NCBI RefSeq assembly: GCF_036345175.1
Contig: NZ_CP107780.1
Location: 1 to 64,000 of the forward strand
From: Streptomyces sp. NBC_00576
GTDB lineage: Bacteria > Actinomycetota > Actinomycetes > Streptomycetales > Streptomycetaceae
Length of the DNA: 64,000 nt
Direction of reading: 5' to 3'
The notes beneath the pieces were generated by a model that searched no databases, was not told the origin of the DNA, and saw only the letters and a list, made by a program, of their open reading frames with translations. Below are positions 52,984 through 61,320 of the stretch, piece by piece; within the stretch, counting starts at the first letter, position 1; the number at the start of each line of letters is the position of its first letter. The translations under genes and the position numbers were made by a program.

Positions 52984-54071
52984 CCACCCGCCCGCACATC
53001 ACCACCGACAGCCCGGCAAGCAAGCCTGCCCGCACACGCGCCGACGGCCCGTGGCCGGACGCCCCTGCCAACGAACCGGAGTGGCCGATCACCACCTGGC
53101 AGGGCTGGGAGGACTTCGCCACCACGCCGCCCCGCACCCCGCCCCAGCCCGGCGACGCCCCTCGCAGCACGGAAGAACGCCTCGCCTACCACTCCGCGTT
53201 CGTCACCGTCCGCACCCCCGCCATCAGCACCCTCGCCACCCAGGTCCGCACCCTGATGCTGCTCGGCCGCCACCAGCAGACCACCGCCCGGCCCTCACTG
53301 ATCGTTACCGGCCCCGCCGCAGCCGGGAAAACGACCGCCCTTCTCGAAGTCGGCCGTACCTGCCACCTCGCCCACACCCGCAAACACCCCGCACCACCCG
53401 GACGCACCCACCAACAAATACCGGTCGCCTACCTGTTGGTGCCGCCCGGCGCCACCGCCAAGACCCTCGCCACCGAATTCGCCCGCTACCTCGGCATCCC
53501 CGTCACCGCCCGCATGACCCAGGCCCAGATCACCAGCGCCGTCTGCCACACCTACACCACCGCCGGCGTCCGCCTGGTCCTCATCGACGAGATCCACCGC
53601 CTCAACCCGCGCACGACCACCGGCGCGGAAGCCGCCGACCTGCTGAAAGACCTCACCGAACGCATCAGAGCGACCTTCGTCTACACCGGCATCGACGTCG
53701 CCTCAACCCCGCTGTTCGCCGGAGTCCGCGGCGCCCAACTCGCTGGCCGCGCCAGCCTCATCACCTGCGGCCCCCTCCCCGCCCGCCACGGCCAGACCCG
53801 GCCCTTCACCGACCTCATCACCGACATGGAGAACGCCCTCGACCTGAACCAGCACCCACCCGGCACACTCCCCCGCCACGCCTCCTACCTCCACCAGCGC
53901 ACCGCCGGCCGCATCGGCAGCCTCGCCCGCCTCATCCGCCAAGCCGCCATCACCGCCATCTGCGACGGCACCGAACGCATCACCAAGAAAACACTCGACG
54001 CCATCCAGCTCGACCACCTCGCCGAAGAAGCCAGACGCCCCCGCACCCGCCAATCACCCACAACGGCATGA
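52980..54071 (+). CDS. tnsC: TnsC/TniB-like AAA+ ATPase
   Basis: About 363 residues from GTG 52980, overlapping the tnsB stop. Walker A is VTGPAAAGKTTALLEVGR (~residue 105), Walker B is VRLVLIDEIHRLNPRTTTGA and sensor-like YTGID follows. TnsC joins TniQ-selected targets to the transposase. The GC of this gene is high and its codons are like those of tnsB. A long overlapping open frame over the same DNA is an artefact. Confidence 0.92.
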   Translation: MTTRPHITTDSPASKPARTRADGPWPDAPANEPEWPITTWQGWEDFATTPPRTPPQPGDAPRSTEERLAYHSAFVTVRTPAISTLATQVRTLMLLGRHQQTTARPSLIVTGPAAAGKTTALLEVGRTCHLAHTRKHPAPPGRTHQQIPVAYLLVPPGATAKTLATEFARYLGIPVTARMTQAQITSAVCHTYTTAGVRLVLIDEIHRLNPRTTTGAEAADLLKDLTERIRATFVYTGIDVASTPLFAGVRGAQLAGRASLITCGPLPARHGQTRPFTDLITDMENALDLNQHPPGTLPRHASYLHQRTAGRIGSLARLIRQAAITAICDGTERITKKTLDAIQLDHLAEEARRPRTRQSPTTA

Positions 54072-54078
54072 TGCGGAC

Positions 54079-54705
54079 ATGAAGAAGACCACGGACACAC
54101 CGGCCGGCGAGGAGTTCGCTGCCCTCTGCGGCCGGGTGTGGGACGCCCTGATCCCCGCCCGAACCGGCTACCTGGCCGCCGTCTCACCGCACTACGACGA
54201 GGTCTTCCACGACGTCGTACAGCGAACCGAGCACGCAGGCAGCCTCGGCAAGACGGACATCGCAGCCCTGGTGGTCTGGAAACGGCTCTCCGCACAGACC
54301 CGGTGGGTGACAGAACTGATGTCCCTGCCCAATATCCACGTGCGAGCGGTCACCGAGCGGGCCGTCACCGCCGTCCGCGACACCACTCTCCCGCGCGGCG
54401 AGGCCGCCCGCACAGGGCGCGGCATCATCTGGGAACTGCCCGGCTTCCGCACCGGCGACGCCCTCGCCTCAGCCATCCTCACCGCAGCAGCACCACAGCG
54501 GATGGCCGTCTACGACAGCCGCGTCCAACACGCCCTCGACACTCTCGGCCTCCCCCTCACCCCCACACCGGGACGCTACGGCCGCTACCTCCAACTCCTC
54601 GACGACCTCCTCCACCACGGCGCAACACGAGCCGACGGCTGGACCGCACGCGACATCGACACCGCCCTGTACTGGACCGGCGCCAACCCGGCACCAAGCC
54701 GCTGA
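54079..54705 (+). CDS. unknown protein, last gene of the tns operon
   Basis: A 208-residue soluble protein from ATG 54079, 7 bp after tnsC and so in its operon. It is helical (SLGKTDIAALVVWKRLSAQT, RAVTERAVTAVRDTTLPRG, LPGFRTGDALASAILTAAAP), and GKTDIAALVVW with the later GFRTGDALASA recall a helix-hairpin-helix DNA-glycosylase-like layout, but I cannot confirm that. No Tn7 core gene of this kind is familiar to me. It may be accessory to transposition or cargo. Confidence 0.65.
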   Translation: MKKTTDTPAGEEFAALCGRVWDALIPARTGYLAAVSPHYDEVFHDVVQRTEHAGSLGKTDIAALVVWKRLSAQTRWVTELMSLPNIHVRAVTERAVTAVRDTTLPRGEAARTGRGIIWELPGFRTGDALASAILTAAAPQRMAVYDSRVQHALDTLGLPLTPTPGRYGRYLQLLDDLLHHGATRADGWTARDIDTALYWTGANPAPSR

Positions 54706-54951
54706 CCAGCGCAAACACGCACCAGACCTTTAGACACCGAGGACCATCACCAACACCACGCCACCGTTATCAACCAACCACGAATAACCCCAGACCAGAA
54801 GCCCCGTCACCACCCCGCCCAGTACCCAGAACGCGCCCTGACGCTTCTCAGGAAACCCCCAACACCCCAGCTCAAGCCGACCTTGCCACACCGACTATGA
54901 ACCCCGGAATCACAACCCGACGAGCAGCAAGCGAGTCTGCGACTGTGGCTG

Positions 54952-56010
54952 GTGGAGAAGTCGGGGCACTCGACCAAACTGTTCGAGACACCCTGCGGTG
55001 GCCACGAGGGCAGTGAGGCGACGGCGGAGGTCCTCGTCGCCGATGACGCCTTCCATCTGCTGACGAACTGCACTACTGGTGACTTCCGGCCTGCGGACCA
55101 GCTCTTCGCCTCGCGTGATGGACGCAGGTGGAAGAAGGAGCCTTTGCCGGACAACGGCAACGAGTTCGACCATCTGGCGCGTAACGGCGACACCATGGTG
55201 CTGACCGGTGGCTTGGCCGACGACTCCGTCGAGCACACTACCGAGCCCCACACCTGGTATAGAGAGGGCAACTCCGGGTGGCACACCGGCGCGCCGCTCG
55301 ACGTGGGGCGTCTGCCGGACGTCGGCGTCGTCCCCCGCAAGAACCAGGAAATGCTCGCCGTCGCACCCGCGGGCAGCGGCTTCGTCGCCATCGGGTCGGC
55401 CCGTGCGGCCGACAACTCCGCGGTGGGCGCCCTCTGGTTCTCCGCCGACGGGAAGAAGTGGGCCAAACAACCGACCCGGACCAACGGATTCGACACGTTG
55501 AGATCACTGGCCACACTCACCGTGTGGAAGAAGAAGGTCGTGGTTCTCGGTTCCCGCCGGGCCTGGGAAACCTCCGACCCGGCCAATGCCCGCATCTGGA
55601 TAGGCGACCTCGCCCCCGGCCCCCGCAGCCCCTCCCCCACAGCAACGCCCCGGCCACTGGCACGGTTCGTCGGGACCTGGAGCTGGTCCGGCGCCAGCAT
55701 CACCATCAAGGACGACGGCTCATTCGACTACCGCTACCTGACCATGGTGCAGTGCTCCGAGCACGCTCCTCCGTGTGACAAGGGCAGCGAAATGGGAGGC
55801 AGGGCCTCCGGGGTCCTTCACGAGGGCCGCACTGGTGACGAAGCGGTCGGCACAGTAGTCGAAGCACTCCCCAACACCCCGGCGGGATCATCCATCACGA
55901 TCAGCCGTGAGCCGTACATGGCCATCGACATCACGATCAACAAGATGGGATACGGCCTGTTCTGTGAGCCAGGCGCGCACCGCTGCGCCGGCCATGTGGG
56001 CGGAGAGTGA
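54952..56010 (+). pseudogene. propeller-like protein, 5'-truncated
   Basis: About 352 residues from a GTG at 54952, but the frame extends further upstream with matching sequence (ASLRLWL) and no start or signal peptide. It has repeated blade-like segments (FASRDGRRWKKEPLP, WFSADGKKWAKQPTR) typical of extracytoplasmic beta-propellers. The C-terminus (TWSWSGASITIKDDGSFDYR) is a separate beta domain. It is probably the remainder of a lipoprotein or secreted protein cut by the rearrangement that brought in the tns region. Confidence 0.6.
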
Positions 56011-56274
56011 AGGCTGCAGGAAGGCCTGTCCCGCTGCTCGGTCCGGCATTTTCAACTGCTTGGTTCTGACCGCTCCATGGACGAGGCCGGCCCGTCTGTC
56101 TCGTGGACAGTGCCCGAGGAAACGCCCCGGACAGTGGATCTCGTGTGCATCCGGGCCTGCCCGTCAGGGCGTGACACCGGTGGCTGCGTCCCTTCCACAA
56201 AAGAGGAGGCCACAAAGGCGGCGACAGGAAGGTACTGTCCCTGCGCCAGAGGCGGTTCGGCAGCCTACGGCCCC

Positions 56275-56577
56275 TCAGCGAACGAGCGTGATCTCGATCG
56301 GGCTATCCGGGCAGTTGCTCAGGATCTGCGAGAGCGCGGCCTTCTCGTCGGGGGCGACGGACAGCTGGTAGCGCGTGTTGTCAGCCACCCAGCCGCCGGC
56401 GTACCGGCAGTGATAGCCCTCGAAAGACGGCATCCAGGTCGCGGGGTCCTGGTCGGACTTGGAGCGGTTGGACGCTGCGGAGACGGCGATCAGCGCGCGG
56501 GGATCGTCGAGGTCGTTGGCGTAGGCCTCGCGCTCTTTCGCCGTCCACGCCGACCTATCACGACGCTCCGTCACCAC
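56275..56577 (-). pseudogene. HNH endonuclease (DUF1524-like), C-terminal fragment
   Basis: About 100 residues resembling the C-terminus of secreted HNH nucleases: WTAKEREAYANDLDDPRALI, AVSAASNRSKSDQDPATWMP and the CRYAGGWVADNTRYQLSVA region. The upstream half, with the signal peptide and DHVV core, is missing, and a solo IS256 end lies 17 bp beyond (56594-56613). The 264 bp to the left (56011-56274) hold no gene. Confidence 0.7.
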
Positions 56578-56593
56578 CGAATGCGAGACAGGG

Positions 56594-56613
56594 CCGAACG
56601 TTTTACAGTCCCG
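56594..56613. repeat. solo copy of the IS256 right end
   Basis: CCGAACGTTTTACAGTCCCG is identical over 20 bp to the right end of the IS256 element and adjoining base (24750-24769). No left end or transposase lies nearby, so this is a scar of an earlier insertion or deletion. Confidence 0.85.
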
Positions 56614-56646
56614 AATCGGATCGTGCCTTCTGCGTCACGGATCGAC

Positions 56647-58353
56647 TCAGCCGTCGGTCCGCCGGTACAGCGTCCCGTCGCTCCAGATCCGGGAGACCCG
56701 GCCCCAGCGCGCCGCGGAGGCCACGTCGGGGAAGAAACCGTGCCCGTTGAGGTTGGCACTGGTGTTGCAGAGCACCGGGACGCCGCTGAGCCGATGGTAG
56801 GCGGTCAGCACGGTGAAGAGCAGGTCGTCGTCGCCCGGGCCGACCGTCTGGAGCCGTGCGGTCCCGTCGAGGTGGACGACCGCGGGGATGCGTTCCAACC
56901 AGTCCGCCCGTACCTTGTGGTCGAAGAGCATGTGCGGGTCCCGGGTGCCGGGAGAGAAGATCGTCGGGGCCTCGGCCTCCAGGCAGATGGGGGCGACGGG
57001 CCGGTAGGGCTCGCGGTCCTTGACGCGGTTCAGCTCGTCCTTCATAGACGCCTTGACCGGGGCCGCCAGAATACTGCGGCCGCCGAGGGCGCGGGGGCCG
57101 AGTTCGGCGCGGCCGTGCAGGACCACCACGGGCTCCCCGGACTCGTGGAGGATCCGGGCGAGTTCCTCCGGAGTGCAGTTCCGGGTCGACCAGCCCGCGG
57201 GCACCTCGGGTGACGCCGTCAGCGCCGGGCCCAGCCGGGGGTTCCAGGAAAGCGGCCCCAGACCGGTGTGCTGCGCCCTGCCCAGCGCGGCGGCGCCGAT
57301 GGCCGAACCCGCGTCGTTGGGGAACGGAGGCACCCACACATCGCGGAAGTCCGGCGCCTCGCGCAGCGCACTGTTCCACTTGATGTTCAGCGCGCAGCCG
57401 CCGGCGAAGCAGAGGTTCCACGGGCCGTCGCCCTTGGCGGCGCGCACCTTGACGGAGATCCGTTCGACGAGGAGGTCTTCGAGGAAGGCGTGCACGCTGG
57501 CCAGCACGTCCTCGTCGCTGGCCCCGTTCTCCTCCGCCCTGGCACGAACCGCTGAGTAGAACTCGTGCACCGGAGGCACGGACTGCTCGAAGAGGCTGCC
57601 GTACCCGCCGACGGTCGCGCGGTACTCGACGGCGGCCGGTTCCTCGCTCTCGAAGACGCGGTGGAACTCTTCGCGCAGAATGCTCAGTACACCCTCGTCC
57701 GCCTTGCCCAGCGCTATGTAGGCCATGAGTTTGCCGGCCACCGAGAGGTCGTCGACCGTGGGCGACTGGACGGCTTTGCGGAAGGGCCCGAAGTGGTGTC
57801 CCGCGATGGCGTACGCGTGCCCGATGAGAGGAAAGAGCTCTCCCAGGTTCTCCACGCCGCCCCGTGGGTCCGTCCAGTACAGACGGGGAAAGAGCCCGCC
57901 GTCCCAGACGAGGACGAAGGAGCCCTCATCTCGCTGGGCGAAGGGGCTGGAGACGTAGGCACTCGCCACGTGTCCCGCCGCGTGCGGGTAGCTGGTGTAC
58001 GCATAGGTCTCGCCGTCCATCGGGTACGTGCCCGAGACGCTGGGCGCGTCGAGCGCCGGGCAGGCCCGCGACTCGCGGTACGGGCCGACCACGACCTCCG
58101 TCGGGCTCCCCCGGTCCAGCAGGGCCACCGTTCCGGACACGTCGCCGTCCCAGCCGTCGATGACCCACTCGTCCACGTCCTTCGGCTTGTAGCCGAAGTC
58201 GGCCAGAATCCCGGGGATCAAGCTGAAATCGGCAACGGTGCTGTAGCGCAGGCCGTTTCCCAGCTTCTCCATCTCCACGCTGAAAACCAGGCGGTCGTCC
58301 TCGATCAGGGCAACGGCGCCATCATGCGTGAGTTTCAACCCGCAGATTATCAA
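56647..58353 (-). CDS. carbamoyltransferase (NodU/CmcH family)
   Basis: About 568 residues from TTG 58353 (IICGLKLTHDGAVALIEDDR), preceded by AAGGGAG; the frame is open to 58395. The N-terminal Kae1-like domain has a metal-site pattern (SYPHAAGHVASAYVSSPF, LVWDGGLFPRLYWTDPRGG) and CFAGGCALNIKWNSAL. The C-terminal YrdC-like part has HGRAELGPRALGGRSILAAP and LCNTSANLNGHGFF. The enzyme moves a carbamoyl group from carbamoyl phosphate to a hydroxyl of a natural product. It lies downstream of GNAT and SDR genes in one apparent operon. Confidence 0.92.
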   Translation of the reverse strand: MIICGLKLTHDGAVALIEDDRLVFSVEMEKLGNGLRYSTVADFSLIPGILADFGYKPKDVDEWVIDGWDGDVSGTVALLDRGSPTEVVVGPYRESRACPALDAPSVSGTYPMDGETYAYTSYPHAAGHVASAYVSSPFAQRDEGSFVLVWDGGLFPRLYWTDPRGGVENLGELFPLIGHAYAIAGHHFGPFRKAVQSPTVDDLSVAGKLMAYIALGKADEGVLSILREEFHRVFESEEPAAVEYRATVGGYGSLFEQSVPPVHEFYSAVRARAEENGASDEDVLASVHAFLEDLLVERISVKVRAAKGDGPWNLCFAGGCALNIKWNSALREAPDFRDVWVPPFPNDAGSAIGAAALGRAQHTGLGPLSWNPRLGPALTASPEVPAGWSTRNCTPEELARILHESGEPVVVLHGRAELGPRALGGRSILAAPVKASMKDELNRVKDREPYRPVAPICLEAEAPTIFSPGTRDPHMLFDHKVRADWLERIPAVVHLDGTARLQTVGPGDDDLLFTVLTAYHRLSGVPVLCNTSANLNGHGFFPDVASAARWGRVSRIWSDGTLYRRTDG

Positions 58354-58398
58354 CCGTGTCACTCCCTTGGTCAGCATGAGCGTGTACGCGGACATGCT

Positions 58399-58923
58399 TC
58401 AGTCTCTGGACTGCTCGGAGGTAAGTATCAACCGATATAGGCTCGATCTTCGGTCGGGTCGGAAGAGAGTGCGCCACTCGTCGCGGGCCTCGCTCACCGG
58501 GACGTTCGAGAACCCCAGCTTCCTGAACCATTCGCCGCCGTATCGGGTAAGGGCCAGCAAAGATTGATACCCCTCGCGCCTGCCGATATTCACGGCAACG
58601 CCGACCAAATGACGGCCGATTCCCCTGCCCTGCCAATCGGGCGCGATGCAGAGGTTGTAGACCACCAGACTCTTGTCGGTCGGGGTGTCGGTCGGGGCCA
58701 TCCCCATGCAGCCGACCAGTCGGCCCTCTTGCCGGGCGACCACGAATTCATGCATCTTTTCGGCCAGTTCCACAAGAGGGCGGGCAATCAACAATCCGTC
58801 GTCGACGAAGGGGGCGGAGAGTAAGGAGATCTCCTCCACGTCCTCGGGGCGCGCGGGTCTCGCGACGAGACCGTCCAGCGCGTTCACGTACCGGGAGGCG
58901 GCCTGCACGGGCTCACGCGCCAT
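58399..58923 (-). CDS. GNAT-family N-acetyltransferase
   Basis: About 174 residues from ATG 58923 (MAREPVQAASRYVNALDGLV). The GNAT core is clear: VARPARPEDVEEISLLSAPF, LVVYNLCIAPDWQGRGIGRH (acetyl-CoA loop QGRGIGR) and ALTRYGGEWFRKLGFSNVPV. It overlaps the SDR gene end and precedes the carbamoyltransferase. The substrate is unknown, perhaps a cluster product or an amino acid. Confidence 0.85.
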   Translation of the reverse strand: MAREPVQAASRYVNALDGLVARPARPEDVEEISLLSAPFVDDGLLIARPLVELAEKMHEFVVARQEGRLVGCMGMAPTDTPTDKSLVVYNLCIAPDWQGRGIGRHLVGVAVNIGRREGYQSLLALTRYGGEWFRKLGFSNVPVSEARDEWRTLFRPDRRSSLYRLILTSEQSRD

Positions 58924-59713
58924 CCGCACCTCCGGGCGAGGCAGGCGGGCTCCCGGCGAATCCGAGTCCGAAGTGCTGCTCGGACGGCATCAGTTCGATC
59001 ATGTTGATGTTGACGCGGGCCGGCCGTGTCAGACACCAGGCCACGGTCTGCGCCACGTCGTCGGCGGTCAGCGGCTCAAGGCCCTCGTACAGCGCATCGG
59101 CGCGCTCCACGTCCCCGTCGTAACGCACCTTCGCGAACTCGGTCTTCGCCATCCCGGGCGCCACACAACTCACCCTGACCCCCGTGCCCTGGAGGTCCAC
59201 ACGCATATTCAGGGAGAGTTGGTGCACGAAGGCCTTGGTGGCGGCATAGACGTTGCCCCCCATGTAGGGGTAACTCGCCGCGATCGAGCCGATGTTCACC
59301 ACGTGGCCGGATCCGCGGGACACGAGGCGCGGAAGCAGCAGTCCACTGACGTTCAGCAGACCGGAGATGTTCGTGTCGATCATTTCGCGCCAGGACGCGT
59401 CGCTGCCCGACTGCAGCGGGCCGAACCCCCGGGACAGGCCGGCGTTGTTGATGAGCACCGAGATGTCACGGAAATCGGGGGGCAGTTCATCGAAGGCCCG
59501 CGCCAGGCCCTCCCGGTCCCGGACATCGGCGACCACCGGCAGAATGGCCCCTGTGGCGTCCTGTTCCGCCAGGGCTTTCAGGCGGTCCACCCTACGGGCC
59601 AGAGCCACTACGGAGTAACCCTGCTGGGCCAATACCTGCGCAATTCTCTCGCCGAATCCCGATGATGCACCCGATATCACAGCTACGCCACGTTCGTCCT
59701 GTGTCATGCGCAC
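58913..59713 (-). CDS. short-chain dehydrogenase/reductase
   Basis: A 266-residue classical SDR: the NAD(P)-binding ISGASSGFGERIAQVLAQQG, VADVRDREGLARAF, NNAGLSRGFG, the catalytic Ser-Tyr-Lys set (GSIAASYPYMGGNVYAATKA) and RVSCVAPGMAKTEF. The arginines after the first strand (ALARRVDRLKAL) suggest NADP(H). It resembles YdfG-type enzymes. It is the first gene of the SDR-GNAT-carbamoyltransferase operon. Confidence 0.9.
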   Translation of the reverse strand: MRMTQDERGVAVISGASSGFGERIAQVLAQQGYSVVALARRVDRLKALAEQDATGAILPVVADVRDREGLARAFDELPPDFRDISVLINNAGLSRGFGPLQSGSDASWREMIDTNISGLLNVSGLLLPRLVSRGSGHVVNIGSIAASYPYMGGNVYAATKAFVHQLSLNMRVDLQGTGVRVSCVAPGMAKTEFAKVRYDGDVERADALYEGLEPLTADDVAQTVAWCLTRPARVNINMIELMPSEQHFGLGFAGSPPASPGGADGA

Positions 59714-59964
59714 ATCCCCTCGGCCCCGTCACGCTGTATCACCATGAAGACTTCACGCGGTCATCCCGCACCCCGGTCGAGGGCGGGATTTGGACACCTG
59801 TTCAGCGGCATTGGCGTCTCCGTGCACGCTGGCCGAAAAGAGCCGCTCCTGCTTGCGTAGAGCAACTCGTCGGCAAGGCCCCAGGTCGACCTGACCTCTA
59901 CCTGTAATTTCGTGGGTCAGTGAATCACGGGCCGATACGGCTCAACAGTATGACGTGCAACGCT

Positions 59965-60840
59965 GACCCTGGACGTACCCGCCAAGTCCCTGCCCGCCCT
60001 GGTCGAGTGGACGCTCCAGGAGGCCCGGCTCGGGACGGAGAAGCTGCACGGCTGCAGGACGACCCGCTGCTGGTGCTCACCAAGACCGCGTGCGAACGCT
60101 ACGGCCTTCCGGCGGCGCTGTCGGATGATGAGGGGCTCGCCGGGCGGATCACGGACGGGCACAAGGTCATCAAGCAGCTAACCCGCGCGAATTGGCAGCT
60201 CACCAAGCGCGGGTTCGGGCCGTGAGCGCGGATCTACCGCCCCGCGCAGGGCAGTCGGCGCCAGTGCGTGCAGCTGTGCATCCCGTCGTGGCACACGCCC
60301 TTGATGACCTCGCCTGGAGCCACGCCGCCCAGCTCGAACCAGCCGAACTCGCCCGGGTGCTGGGCGTGTACGCGGCCCGGGTGATGGCGCCGGTCGGCTC
60401 CACCGCCGTCACCGGCCTGGAGCTGATGGCCGCACTCAACCCGCCGACCCGGGCGAGCGAGCCGGACGCGACCGGCAGGCGGCACTCCGAGCACCGGCCC
60501 GGCTCGCTGGGCGCGCAGCCGATGGACCCGGCGCCGTGCGAGGCGACTGACGGACACCCCGTCCTGGCCGACCTGCCCCGGTTCCACGTGCGCGGCCCCG
60601 AGGAGAAGCTGTTCGAGGAGGCCTACGACTGGGCACGGGACCTGACCGACACCGAGGCATGATGCGCTACCTGGTCGGCATCGACGTGAACCTGGCGTTC
60701 GGCGCGGCCGCGAACGGCGCCGCCGTCAGTCTCTCCAAGCCGCCGGTCCACGTCACCGACCCGGCCCACCAGGCCGGCGAGTCGCGCGGCGGCCCGGCCG
60801 CCGGGCAGATCCGGGTCTCTCCGGCGAGCGCCGGGCGGTA
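59965..60840 (+). pseudogene. tap: tap (telomere-associated protein) remnant
   Basis: Pieces in several frames fit, in order, my recollection of Streptomyces Tap: LDVPAKSLPALVEWTLQEAR, DPLLVLTKTACERYGLPAAL, GHKVIKQLTRANWQLTKRGF, ARIYRPA, then LARVLGVYAARVMAPVGSTA, VTGLELMAALNPPTRASEPD, GSLGAQPMDPAPCEA and YLVGIDVNLAFGAAANGAAV. Frameshifts lie near 60050, 60290 and 60660, and a TGA replaces Trp near 60222. Tap binds telomeric 3' overhangs and recruits the terminal protein. Both ends are missing. Identification is from remembered sequence. Confidence 0.7.
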
Positions 60841-61320
60841 GGTACGGGTTCGTTGTGCGGTGTCATGCGATCCGGTCCAAGTGTGTGCTCCAGGCGATCT
60901 GCTCGTCCGGCGAGGGCGTCTCCGACGTCGGCGGGGCAGGCGGGCATGTACGGGGCGCTGAGAAGTACAGGGCCGTCCCCTCGTCATTTCTGTACGGGGC
61001 GGCCACCCGCGCGTTCGTCCAAGTGAGGATTCGGGTGCGGTTGGACACCCTGACAGCCACACTGACACCGGACGATTTCACCGCGGCACGGAACGCCGCG
61101 CATGGCGCCGGAATTTCTCTTCCGCGGAATGGTCCCGACCGGGAAGGGGCCGTCAATGGCACGGTCGCCCCCCCGTAGAGTGCGCGGTCGCGAAGTCGAA
61201 TCGCCGACGAGCCCTGAAAGCAGCCGCGTAAACCGTGCTGCGGTACGCGCCATTCGCCGTCCACAACAGGTCTTCACTCGCCAGTACATAGCTCAGATGT
61301 GCTCCCAGAGAGGCTCGTTG
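60841..61320. other. no convincing gene; probable promoter region
   Basis: This 480-bp stretch lies between the tap remnant and the antiporter gene. A minus-strand frame (60863-61264) contains a plausible end (SPDEQIAWSTHLDRIA), but no clear start or ribosome-binding site. The 100 bp before 61321 probably hold the antiporter promoter; no consensus boxes were firm. Confidence 0.4.

Larger units (their letters stand above)
40571..54705. mobile_element. Tn7-like transposition region with cargo operon (ends not resolved)
   Basis: The region contains tniQ, tnsA, tnsB and tnsC homologs in the usual order (48557-54071), an additional TniQ-like/HA-repeat gene (40586-43849) and an inward cargo operon on the other strand (43892-47666). 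Terminal repeats and a target duplication were not found by eye, and an IS630 adjoins the left side, so the boundaries are approximate. It is the most likely unit of transfer but could be two abutting elements, given the tnsA remnant at 48038-48426. Confidence 0.6.

Noticed and set aside
52113..54071. Reading the tnsC frame as one 652-residue protein beginning inside tnsB
   Set aside because: The first ~290 residues are Pro/Arg shadow of tnsB; a GTG overlapping the tnsB stop gives a normal TnsC.
54706..54951. Right end of the Tn7-like element
   Set aside because: I looked for TGT-type termini and short repeats matching the 40571-40630 or 47780-47820 regions and found none convincing by eye.
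60863..61264. Minus-strand hypothetical gene upstream of the antiporter
   Set aside because: Its end looks protein-like, but there is no start with a ribosome-binding site and the first half is low-complexity.
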